64,000 nucleotides of DNA. Origin: Bradyrhizobium sp. CCBAU 53340 (lineage in GTDB: Bacteria; Pseudomonadota; Alphaproteobacteria; Rhizobiales; Xanthobacteraceae). The position numbers and the translations under genes are program-made. Positions 55,302-62,493 of the stretch are shown here, in pieces. The first letter of the stretch is position 1; each line of letters begins with the position of its first letter. The notes beneath the pieces were generated by a model. The model was not told where the DNA came from, searched no databases, and saw nothing but the letters and a program-made list of their open reading frames with translations. The DNA lies in NCBI RefSeq assembly GCF_015291645.1, contig NZ_CP030055.1, forward strand, positions 4,774,001-4,838,000. The letters run 5' to 3'.

Positions 55302-55835
55302 TTACTCCACGCGCCAGAACACGTAGTCGGCCGAATACGGCACACTGCGATAAGTCCCCGCCTGCTCACATGTCCCCCCGGCCACGCCGCCCCTCGTATT
55401 GATCCGCTGCACATGGCTGACACCATAGAACTGGCCGTCGCCGCTCTGCGTGATCACGCCCAATTTGAGCCATGGCAGATCGTCCGCGCTCCGGCTCGCC
55501 GCCTGGGCGACGATCTTCGCCATCACGGAGCTACCGTCCTTGTGTTCCCACACGAGCGTGGTCGCATCGACGGTGTCCCAATGCAGCGCGGCCGAGTGGC
55601 GCCCAACGGAATTGCCGCGATCAATCAGTGTCGCCGTGGGCTCCCGCATCTGCCAGACCAGCTGATGTGCCGCGTCGCGCCTGCACTCGTAGATCTGCGC
55701 GCCTTCGGCGTGGAGCACGGTGCCGGGAATCTCTCCGGGAACCCTGATCTCGTCTGGCGTGCCCGCCAGCGCCGACGCCCCAAGGAGCGCGCTCGCAACA
55801 ACGACACCTCTGCCCAGCATCAGCGCAACAGTCAT
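55302..55835 (-). CDS. DUF3455 family secreted protein
   Basis: 177 residues from ATG 55835. A signal peptide (VVVASALLGASALAG) precedes the DUF3455 domain: GAQIYECRR, the HSAALHWDTVDATTLVW stretch, and the ending GTCEQAGTYRSVPYSADYVFWR. The cysteine of QIYECR and that near the end probably pair. The family occurs in bacteria and fungi and has no proven biochemical role; some members are stress-induced. It is 68 bp downstream of the AraC regulator gene on the same strand. Confidence 0.88.
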   Translation of the reverse strand: MTVALMLGRGVVVASALLGASALAGTPDEIRVPGEIPGTVLHAEGAQIYECRRDAAHQLVWQMREPTATLIDRGNSVGRHSAALHWDTVDATTLVWEHKDGSSVMAKIVAQAASRSADDLPWLKLGVITQSGDGQFYGVSHVQRINTRGGVAGGTCEQAGTYRSVPYSADYVFWRVE

Positions 55836-55902
55836 GACTCCACGATCAAAGAGCACGTGAAAAATTCCCCGCGCTGGATCAAAATCAGGCGGACGGGATC
55901 AA

Positions 55903-56892
55903 TCACTCCGCCGCGCCGTTCCTGACGTCGCTCGGCGTCGCGCCGTAGGCCCGCCGGAAAGAGCGGTTGAAATAGGAGAGATCGCCGAAACCGACGTCGT
56001 AGGCGATCGATGAGACCGGGCGCTCGGCGAATTCCGGTTCCCGCAACATGCGGTGGGCACGTTTCAGGCGTTGCTCGATCAGGAAGGAGGAGAACGTCTT
56101 GCCGTCGGCTTCGAACAGACGCTGGAGATAGCGTGGTGTCACGCCGAGCTCCTGCGCAACGCCGGCAACCGACAGGTCCTGGCGTCCGCAATTGTTGGCG
56201 ATGAGGAATTTTGCTTTTCGTAGCCGGGCTGCCCTGACGCCTCGCCGTCCCACGATCACCGGAGAATCATCGGTCGGGTCGAGAACGAGCGTCAACAGGT
56301 CATGCAGATGTCCTACGGCAAGCCGACGGAGTGCGGGTATCGCCAGGGCCTCTTCTCTGATCAGCGCAACCGCGTAGTCGACGAGTAATCCGACTCCGGC
56401 GGCGCGCTGCGGCGTAAGCTGCATCACCGCATCCTCGACGTCCACGATCATCGGCGCCAGGACCCGCCTCGGTACGCGCAAGGAGAGACAATCTCCAGGC
56501 GACAATCGTTCGAGGGTCATGACATCTTCAGCACTCGTCAATGCCGCGTCGCCCGACTGAAGCAGCAATTCACGTCCTCGCGCAGACATCCGGATCGCTC
56601 CCGATCGATTCACGACCAGGGCAAGGCTGTCGTCGCCGTCAGCAGTCAGCTGCTTCGTGCGAATGAGTTTGGCGCCAAACAACGCGCCGATCATCAGTTG
56701 CGCTTCCGGCAGGGCATGCGAGGTGAAGTGTGCCTCGAACAGCATCCCCTCCTTTGCGTCGATCTCCGCCTTCACCACTCCGCGGCGATAGAAGTCGCGC
56801 AGCATCGTGACACGTTCGCCCTCGGGAATGCCGGTTGTTGAAACATTGAGAATGGAAAAATCGTCGTTGCCGTTCACTGCAATCTCTCCCAC
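55903..56892 (-). CDS. AraC-family transcriptional regulator
   Basis: 329 residues. The N-terminal half resembles the AraC-binding-like sensor domain of the family (LFEAHFTSHALPEAQLMIGALFG), and the C-terminal two helix-turn-helix motifs are intact (LSVAGVAQELGVTPRYLQRLF; VSSIAYDVGFGDLSYFNRSFRRAYG). It may regulate the DUF3455/DUF6894 genes just downstream. A perfect Crp-type site lies 205 bp before its start, at the end of the third LuxR paralogue. Confidence 0.92.
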   Translation of the reverse strand: MGEIAVNGNDDFSILNVSTTGIPEGERVTMLRDFYRRGVVKAEIDAKEGMLFEAHFTSHALPEAQLMIGALFGAKLIRTKQLTADGDDSLALVVNRSGAIRMSARGRELLLQSGDAALTSAEDVMTLERLSPGDCLSLRVPRRVLAPMIVDVEDAVMQLTPQRAAGVGLLVDYAVALIREEALAIPALRRLAVGHLHDLLTLVLDPTDDSPVIVGRRGVRAARLRKAKFLIANNCGRQDLSVAGVAQELGVTPRYLQRLFEADGKTFSSFLIEQRLKRAHRMLREPEFAERPVSSIAYDVGFGDLSYFNRSFRRAYGATPSDVRNGAAE

Positions 56893-57096
56893 CGACGAGC
56901 AGGTCCGGCCACCGCGCCGTTGTGTCCTCGCAGTCGCGTCCGATGCTCTCGCGCGTTGCCTTGATGGCGCATTGTCTTTCTCATTTCGGAAAGCGCCGTA
57001 TACGAAAGTATCTGATGATGCGCGTCATACGTTCGAAGGACGCACCTGCCTCGTTCATCACGATGGATCAAGATTGCGCAACTACGCGGTTCGCGA

Positions 57097-57112
57097 TGTG
57101 AATTGGATCACA
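57097..57112. promoter_or_regulatory. Perfect Crp-type site TGTGA-N6-TCACA overlapping a stop codon
   Basis: Both half-sites match the Crp consensus with spacer ATTGGA. The right arm covers the stop codon of the LuxR paralogue at 57108-58262. The site faces the 215-bp region upstream of the AraC gene (56892) and may act there. Confidence 0.55.
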
Positions 57113-58262
57113 CGGCGTTGTCGGGGCCGGTAGGCTGGGTGAACGGGGTAGCGAAGCCGGCTGCGATCTTCACGAGGTCCGCCTGCCTGCCGGCGCCTGT
57201 CTTCTCGAACAGGCGGCCAAGATGCGTCTTCACCGTTGTCTCGGCAATTCCAAGCTTTGCCGCGATATCGGGAACTCCGCCGAGCTCCACGATGGCCATC
57301 AGTACGCGGAGTTCGGACGGTGTCAGCCTGAACGCTGCGCCGATTGCCGCTGTTGCGAGCTGGGGCGCCATCGAGGCCTTTTGCAGGAACAGCACGGTCG
57401 CGACTCCATCGCCTTGCAGGCTGCGTTCGTGGGTCAGCGAAAAGGCGTGGGCCAGATAGTGCTGGCCGTCGGTCGACGTCATGAGCTCGATCTTGCGGCG
57501 GCTGGTCGAACCGGCTCCGTCGTCGGCGACCGCGTCGAGGAGACTGCGGAATATCTTGTCGGCTTGGGTGTTACGGGCCACGATGCGGTCGCCCACGATC
57601 GCAACCAGATTGCCGTTTGCGAGCACTTGCCGGCAGGCCGCGTTGGCGTGAACGAGCCGTCCCTCTGCGTCGAACAGGCCGATTGCCGTGCTCAGCCGGT
57701 CGAGAACCTCCGCGAGGTCAGCCACGGTGTGTGAACGGGCCCTGATCTGCCGGCCCATGACGCGGGAGCGTTGGATGTGCGGCGCAATCAACCGCATGCG
57801 CTCGCGCATTGCGTCATCGACGGTTCCGCGCGACCGGCCGCGCATCACCTGAAGAATCGTCGTGCGCGCGCTCGATCGCTCCAGCGTAACGGTCGCAAGA
57901 TCGACCGCGCCCTGCGGTTCCACCCACTCCCGATAGAAGCTCGTGGCCACGAAGTCAGAATAGGGCATCACGTCGGCCACGCCGATGGCCTGCTCGACGC
58001 CAACATCGAGATGGCGATCAAGCAGAGGATCGAGCTCGACATACCGATCCCGATACAGCTCGCGGAAGCGAGAGTCCGTGCCATAATGCTGGTGGATTTC
58101 GATCGAGAGCCGGGCTGCGTCCCGCGAAAGAATGGTCACGGCCGAGCCGCCGACAAAACCAGCGACCTGCCCCAGGGCAGCACTTCGCCGCGTTGGATCG
58201 ACCGCCGCATCGTAGATCTCGCCGACGAGCGAGGAAAACCTGTTCGCCTCGGGGATCGTCAT
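57108..58262 (-). CDS. LuxR-type solo regulator (paralogue 3)
   Basis: 384 residues from ATG 58262, aligned to the other two paralogues (SLVGEIYDAAVDP matching their IYDAGL-P); a longer frame to 58382 is less likely. N-terminal sensor (HYGTDSRFRELY, SFYREWVEPQGAVD), PAS-like centre (LFDAEGRLVHANAACRQVL) and C-terminal helix-turn-helix (LTPSELRVLMAIVELGG, GIAETTVKTHLGRLFEKTGAG) are all present. It is more divergent than paralogues 1 and 2, in particular in the cysteine-containing YYCG motif, here HYGT. No cognate synthase gene. Confidence 0.87.
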   Translation of the reverse strand: MTIPEANRFSSLVGEIYDAAVDPTRRSAALGQVAGFVGGSAVTILSRDAARLSIEIHQHYGTDSRFRELYRDRYVELDPLLDRHLDVGVEQAIGVADVMPYSDFVATSFYREWVEPQGAVDLATVTLERSSARTTILQVMRGRSRGTVDDAMRERMRLIAPHIQRSRVMGRQIRARSHTVADLAEVLDRLSTAIGLFDAEGRLVHANAACRQVLANGNLVAIVGDRIVARNTQADKIFRSLLDAVADDGAGSTSRRKIELMTSTDGQHYLAHAFSLTHERSLQGDGVATVLFLQKASMAPQLATAAIGAAFRLTPSELRVLMAIVELGGVPDIAAKLGIAETTVKTHLGRLFEKTGAGRQADLVKIAAGFATPFTQPTGPDNAV

Positions 58263-58529
58263 CGGCGGCGTAATGCGATCTGGAGGCTGACGACGGGCAC
58301 AGACCGGCCGCCTGTCGTCGCCGACGAGAAAACGCCTGAAAAAAATGCTGGAATCTCGAACATCGTCCTTGCGTAACGTCAACCGCAGGATGCGGCTTGG
58401 ACGTATTCGCCAAAGACTTGGATTAATGCGAACTGCGACCGGGCTGTGTGCGACGAGTCACGCGCCATCTCGCTGTTGCCATCGCCTTGTGCTCAGGTCC
58501 TGCCTGCCAATATCGGCACCAGCGGCGAA

Positions 58530-59030
58530 TTATTTCCGGTTCTCCTCGCAAAATTTCAGCGCGGCAAGCGCCTCGCCGGCGCGCGGGATCTGCATCTCGA
58601 TGCTGTCGTCGTCGTCATCCTCGAAATCGAGCGTGAGACGCTTGGCTTTCGACAGGCGATCCATGATCGACTGATCGTACTCGAAGATGCCGCGGACTGT
58701 GGTCTTGTCCATGACCTCCCACTTCGCCTTCGCCATGATGTCGGCATCGTCGGTGCCGACGTCGGCGCGCAGGATCTCGCCGACCTTGTCCCACTCCCAG
58801 CCGTCATAGATCATCACGATCACGATGGCCTTGTCGGAATAGGTGATGACGATGACGTAGTCGCGGTTCTCGTCCGCCTTGTCCTTGTAACCGCGGCTGG
58901 CGTTGCAATGGGTGTCCTGGGTGCGCTTCTCGATGGTCCAGTCACCGACCTTGGTTTGCTGCGCGACCGCGGGCCCGGCATTTATGGCGATCCCCACCAT
59001 CAGCGCAGAGACAAGAAGGAGTCCTTTCAT
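58530..59030 (-). CDS. Secreted protein of unknown function
   Basis: 166 residues from ATG 59030 with GGAGG six bases upstream. Signal peptide KGLLLVSALMVGIAINAGPAVAQ, then a domain beginning TKVGDWTIEKRTQDTHCNASRGY, which recalls the IalB/DUF-type secreted proteins, an acidic loop (DFEDDDDDS) and an ending with one more cysteine (LKFCEENRK). Two cysteines could form a periplasmic disulfide. It is 93 bp upstream of no obvious partner; the MaoC gene lies before it on the same strand. Named family not certain. Confidence 0.75.
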   Translation of the reverse strand: MKGLLLVSALMVGIAINAGPAVAQQTKVGDWTIEKRTQDTHCNASRGYKDKADENRDYVIVITYSDKAIVIVMIYDGWEWDKVGEILRADVGTDDADIMAKAKWEVMDKTTVRGIFEYDQSIMDRLSKAKRLTLDFEDDDDDSIEMQIPRAGEALAALKFCEENRK

Positions 59031-59123
59031 GTCAGCCTCCAGCGTTTTCCCCGGACCAAGCTGACCACCACTCCCGGCAAGCCGCAAGGGCTGGCGCGGC
59101 CGGGGTGAAGGTGAAGGGCCTCC

Positions 59124-59570
59124 CTACCCGCGCCGTGGCACGATCGCGATCGGAGTGAACGTGTAGACCTCCTCGCCGTTCTGGTTGAACATCGTCCACT
59201 TCACCAGCGCGATCCCCTGCGGCTTCGACTTCGACGGCGTCAGGCTCATGATCTCGCCGACCAGATGCAGGCGGTCATTCGGACGCACCGGGACCATCCA
59301 TCGCAGCCCGTCGACGCCCGCGCCGATCAGCGGGTGCGGACCGAACGGACGGGTTTGGATCGCGAGGTTCATGGCGATCGCCGCAGTGTGCCAACCCGAA
59401 GCAGCCAGGCCATTGAACAAGGTTGCTTTGGCGGCCTCGTGGTCAAGATGCATCGGCTGCGGGTCGAACTCAGCGGCAAACCGCTTGATATCGGCCTCGG
59501 TGACCTCGACCTCGGGAGATTTGAAACGCATGCCGACGGTGAGATCGTCGAACCAGGCGACCTGTGCCAT
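59124..59570 (-). CDS. MaoC-family hot-dog dehydratase
   Basis: 148 residues. The hydratase motif FDPQPMHLDHEAA (Asp36 and His41) and the following GLAASGWHTAAIAM define a single hot-dog MaoC-type enoyl-CoA hydratase, acting as a dimer. The late segment GLRWMVPVRPNDRLHLVGEI is also typical. It hydrates a trans-2-enoyl-CoA to a hydroxyacyl-CoA. No beta-oxidation partner is adjacent, though acyl-CoA genes occur at the other end of the window. Confidence 0.9.
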   Translation of the reverse strand: MAQVAWFDDLTVGMRFKSPEVEVTEADIKRFAAEFDPQPMHLDHEAAKATLFNGLAASGWHTAAIAMNLAIQTRPFGPHPLIGAGVDGLRWMVPVRPNDRLHLVGEIMSLTPSKSKPQGIALVKWTMFNQNGEEVYTFTPIAIVPRRG

Positions 59571-59765
59571 GATTTTGCCCCGAAATGTGACGCGCCGCCC
59601 GCGTTGCGCACGGCCAAAGGGATGGAGTGATCGTAGGGTGTAGCGGCTTGACCACTCGCAGGCTAGGCCCCGGTTCCCCGCGAAACCCCTTTCCTATCTC
59701 GACGAAACACGCCTGAAACAGATGCCCGGTTAAGTGGTTGTCAAAATCATACAGGGACGTGCGTC

Positions 59766-59849
59766 ATGCAATTCTTCCTCGACCTCATCAGTGAATATGC
59801 CTGCTGCCAGCATCTCCTCGCCCAGCCGCTTGGGGAGGACGAGCTATGA
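59766..59849 (+). CDS. Putative tiny ORF (27 residues), upstream of a second one
   Basis: 27 residues from ATG 59766 with AGGGA at about ten bases. The peptide is FFLDLISEYACCQHLL-like, mildly hydrophobic with two adjacent cysteines. Its stop overlaps the ATG of the next tiny ORF by four bases, the signature of translational coupling. Too short to assess by composition alone; called because of the paired arrangement. Confidence 0.35.
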   Translation: MQFFLDLISEYACCQHLLAQPLGEDEL

Positions 59850-59938
59850 TCGAGCTGATCTCAGCCTTGCTCGTGCTTTGCAGCATCGGCGTTTTCGCAG
59901 CGCATGCGCTGGACGCCTATCGCACCACGCACCTCTGA
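59846..59938 (+). CDS. Putative single-span membrane micropeptide (30 residues)
   Basis: 30 residues from ATG 59846, preceded by a strong GGGGAGG site that lies inside the first tiny ORF. The peptide is essentially one membrane helix (ELISALLVLCSIGVFAAHAL) followed by a short polar end (DAYRTTHL). The ribosome site, four-base overlap and hydrophobic helix make it more credible than a random frame. Function unknown. Confidence 0.45.
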   Translation: MIELISALLVLCSIGVFAAHALDAYRTTHL

Positions 59939-59962
59939 CCTGCGGTCCCCGGCGCCCCGTCG

Positions 59963-60385
59963 CTAGAACGGCCGCCGGTAGAAGTGCTCCGAGTGCGTTG
60001 CCGGCGGAAACCGGTTGGCGAGCGCGAGCGCGCCCTTCTCGTCCGTCTCGAGCGCGATCTTCTGCGCCAGCATCACGTCACCCGGCACCAGAAAGCCCGT
60101 CGGGACGAAGCACCACCCCATCGTCGCAATCCCGGCCTCGTCGATCTCGTGGACATTGGCGGCAGTGCCGTAGTGGATGCGATAGCGCTTGCCGCTGTCG
60201 CAACCGATCACGTCGAAATGCCGGTTCTGCTCGAATTGCGCGCGCTGCTCCTCGGACAGCCATTCGGACAATAGCCGCCGGCCGCGCGCCTCGGGTGTGT
60301 TCTCGCCGAAGAAGCGCCGATAGAGCTCGCGGAGCGCGTGCAGACGCGCTCGCGCGGGCGCGCGAAGCCTGAAGACCGCGATCAT
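59963..60385 (-). CDS. Conserved-looking cytoplasmic protein, unknown function
   Basis: 140 residues. A helical, arginine-rich N-terminus (RLRAPARARLHALRELYRRFFG) precedes a mixed domain: LLSEWLSEEQRAQFEQNRHFDVIGC, GKRYRIHYGTAANVHEID and MGWCFVPTGFLVPGDVMLAQKIALET. No signal peptide. The middle resembles proteins in which a small binding domain recognises a polypeptide or nucleotide, but I cannot name it. It follows the small gene at 60398-60619 by 12 bp on the same strand, so the two are probably co-transcribed. Confidence 0.72.
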   Translation of the reverse strand: MIAVFRLRAPARARLHALRELYRRFFGENTPEARGRRLLSEWLSEEQRAQFEQNRHFDVIGCDSGKRYRIHYGTAANVHEIDEAGIATMGWCFVPTGFLVPGDVMLAQKIALETDEKGALALANRFPPATHSEHFYRRPF

Positions 60386-60397
60386 CGGCCGTTCAGA

Positions 60398-60619
60398 TCA
60401 ACCGCCGACCAGGCGGGGATAGAACAGCGTTTCCTGCGCGGTCGGGTCGAACGATTTGATACGCGTGACTTCGCCGGGGCCGGTCCGGTATGCCGCGGTA
60501 AAGCCCGCACCGGTCAACTCCCGAAAGCGCTGTTCGGCCTGCGCCAACGCTTCGGCATTTTCCGGATCAAACTCGTGGCGTGTATCGCCGGTCTGATCCA
60601 TCACGATCTGGGTAGCCAT
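60398..60619 (-). CDS. Small protein, unknown function
   Basis: 73 residues from ATG 60619 with AGGAG seven bases upstream; five further residues would be added from an earlier ATG without a site. Acidic and polar (MDQTGDTRHEFDPENAEALAQAE) with a mixed second half (GFTAAYRTGPGEVTRIKSFDPTAQETLF). Resembles small regulatory or adaptor proteins, with no motif I can name. First gene of a two-gene unit with 59963-60385. Confidence 0.7.
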   Translation of the reverse strand: MATQIVMDQTGDTRHEFDPENAEALAQAEQRFRELTGAGFTAAYRTGPGEVTRIKSFDPTAQETLFYPRLVGG

Positions 60620-60730
60620 GTTGAGTCTCCTCATGCCCAGCCCTGAACTTGATCAAAGCAAACCTCGTGCCGTCAGTTCCCGAATGCAACAACTTTCTCG
60701 GATAGGTCCAGTCACGCCTTGCGGAGCAAC

Positions 60731-61549
60731 TCAACGCAGTGCCGCCGCCCCGCCACCCCCGTCGATCTGCCGGCCCATCAGCGCAATGGCTTTCTGGTAG
60801 ACGCCGGCCGCATTCCACGCCTGTATGGCGGCAAAATTCGGCTCGCCTGGCTGGTAACCGGCTCCCGCACGCCAGCCATTGGCCTTCAGGAAGTTCGCGG
60901 TCGAGCTCAGCGCATTGGCGGCGACGTCGAGATTGCCGGTGCCGTAGGCCAGGATGTTCTTGGGCATGAACTGGGTCTGGCCGACCTCGCCATGCATGGA
61001 GCCGCGGGTTGCCCCCGACAGCACGCCGCGATCGACCAGCTTCAACGCCGCATAGAGCTGCTCGGTAAAGAATTCGGGACGACGGCCGTCATAGGCTAGC
61101 GTTGCGATCGACGAGAGCATGTTCTGGTTGCCGCGCTGGCTGCCGAAACCGGTTTCCATGCCCCAAATCGCGATCAACGGCCCCGGCGGCACGCCGTAAC
61201 GCTGCTCGATCGAGGCGAACATCGCGGCCTGCGACTGCTTCAGCGACCGGCCCCGCGCCACGATGGTGGTGGCGCCGCGCTTGGCCAGGAATTGCTCAAG
61301 GGAGAGTGAAAAACTGTGCTGGCTGCGATCGGCATTGATGGTGGCGCTGGCATAATTGGTCTGCATCAGCGCCGAGATCGCGGTCTGGCCGATGCCCTTG
61401 CCCTGCGCCTCCGCGCTGAACTCGCGCTTCCAGGTCTCAAAGCCGCCGGGCCCGTTGCCGCATTGCGCAGCATGGGCGGCAGGCGCCAGGCATAACAGTA
61501 GCGCGGCAACGCCGATCATCGCCGTCGCAACGGCCCTGCCCTTGGTCAT
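60731..61549 (-). CDS. Lytic murein transglycosylase (MltB-like)
   Basis: 272 residues. Signal peptide VATAMIGVAALLLCLAPAAHA, then the MltB-type lysozyme fold: catalytic Glu132 in IWGMETGFGS, LSSIATLAYDGRR, and GSMHGEVGQTQFMPKNILAYG. It cleaves peptidoglycan between MurNAc and GlcNAc, releasing 1,6-anhydro ends, in the periplasm. Stand-alone gene; nearest neighbours are unrelated. It lacks the C-terminal peptidoglycan-binding domain found in longer relatives. Confidence 0.92.
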   Translation of the reverse strand: MTKGRAVATAMIGVAALLLCLAPAAHAAQCGNGPGGFETWKREFSAEAQGKGIGQTAISALMQTNYASATINADRSQHSFSLSLEQFLAKRGATTIVARGRSLKQSQAAMFASIEQRYGVPPGPLIAIWGMETGFGSQRGNQNMLSSIATLAYDGRRPEFFTEQLYAALKLVDRGVLSGATRGSMHGEVGQTQFMPKNILAYGTGNLDVAANALSSTANFLKANGWRAGAGYQPGEPNFAAIQAWNAAGVYQKAIALMGRQIDGGGGAAALR

Positions 61550-61677
61550 TCCCTGGTCCCTTCTCTCGGTTTTGCGCGACCGGCTGGCGCGCGGGCATGA
61601 TCCTACGTCAGCCGCGTGCGCTCAAGCCCCGACCGGTGCAATCAATGCAAGCAATACGCTTGACATGAATGAAACGC

Positions 61678-62493
61678 TTACTGTTCGCCGTCGGTCCCGA
61701 GCAGGAAATCCACCATGATGCCCTGGTGCTGCCGGTACATGTCGGTGCCGGTCGCGGTGACGCAGCCGAGCTTGCCGGCTTCCGCGATCCACGGCGAGAT
61801 TTCCGGCTTGGTGATGACGCAGCCGCAATAGGCCGATGGCGCCAGCCTGATAACGTCGACGGGCAGCGGATCGCCCTCCTTCATTCCGGCGGGCGTGGCA
61901 TTGGCGACGAAATCGAAGCCTGCGGGGTCGGTGGTGCCTGCCAGCACGGATACTTTGCCGAGCTTGTTCAGGCGATGGATCAGCGCATCCCGCCGCTCCG
62001 CCGAGCTATCGTGAATGGCGAGTTCCCTGACGCCGGCCTCGACCAGGGCCAGCGCAATGGCCGAGCCGGCCCCGCCCGCACCGACGAGAAGTGCGCGCAT
62101 CCCTTTGGGATCGATCCCCTTGGTCCGCGCGGCGCCGACGAAGCCGAGACCGTCCACCATATCGCCGTGCCACGAACCATCGGCGCGCCGGCGCATCAGG
62201 TTCGCAGTGCGAAGGAAGTGCGCACGTTCGGTCGCGCTGGCACAGGCCTCGTAGCAGGCGAACTTGTGCGGAATGGTCACCACGATGCCGTCGAGGTTCT
62301 TCAACCGGCTCGCCACCGCGAGAAAATCAGGAAGATCGTCAGTCGCAACCTGAACAGGGACGAGAATGGCATCATGACCGCGCGCAGCAAACTCCGCGGA
62401 AACACCAGCGGGCGAGCGCACCTGCGCGATGGGATCGCCGATGATGACGTAGAGCCGGGTCGCACCCGTAGGGGCCGGGATCATCCCGTTCAT
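61678..62493 (-). CDS. Shikimate dehydrogenase-like (AroE/YdiB-type) protein
   Basis: 271 residues from ATG 62493. AroE fold: N-terminal substrate domain with [11 protein letters not shown] (where AroE has SxSxxxHN), catalytic Lys77 (TIPHKFA) and Asp114 (VDGLGF), and the NAD(P)-binding [13 protein letters not shown]. The substrate-side serines are changed to Gln/Val, and Ala-Asn precedes the Lys region, suggesting a quinate/shikimate-like or unrelated hydroxy acid substrate. The stop of the flavin monooxygenase gene overlaps its ATG by four bases, so a shared pathway is likely. Confidence 0.88.
   Translation of the reverse strand: MNGMIPAPTGATRLYVIIGDPIAQVRSPAGVSAEFAARGHDAILVPVQVATDDLPDFLAVASRLKNLDGIVVTIPHKFACYEACASATERAHFLRTANLMRRRADGSWHGDMVDGLGFVGAARTKGIDPKGMRALLVGAGGAGSAIALALVEAGVRELAIHDSSAERRDALIHRLNKLGKVSVLAGTTDPAGFDFVANATPAGMKEGDPLPVDVIRLAPSAYCGCVITKPEISPWIAEAGKLGCVTATGTDMYRQHQGIMVDFLLGTDGEQ

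Noticed and set aside
52464..58262. Quorum-sensing locus
   Set aside because: Three LuxR-type proteins are present, but there is no luxI-type synthase and their N-terminal domains do not show the autoinducer-binding motifs of TraR/LuxR.
61648..61662. CAAGC-N5-GCTTG inverted repeat after the AroE-like gene
   Set aside because: Five-base arms and no T-run make it unsupported as a terminator.
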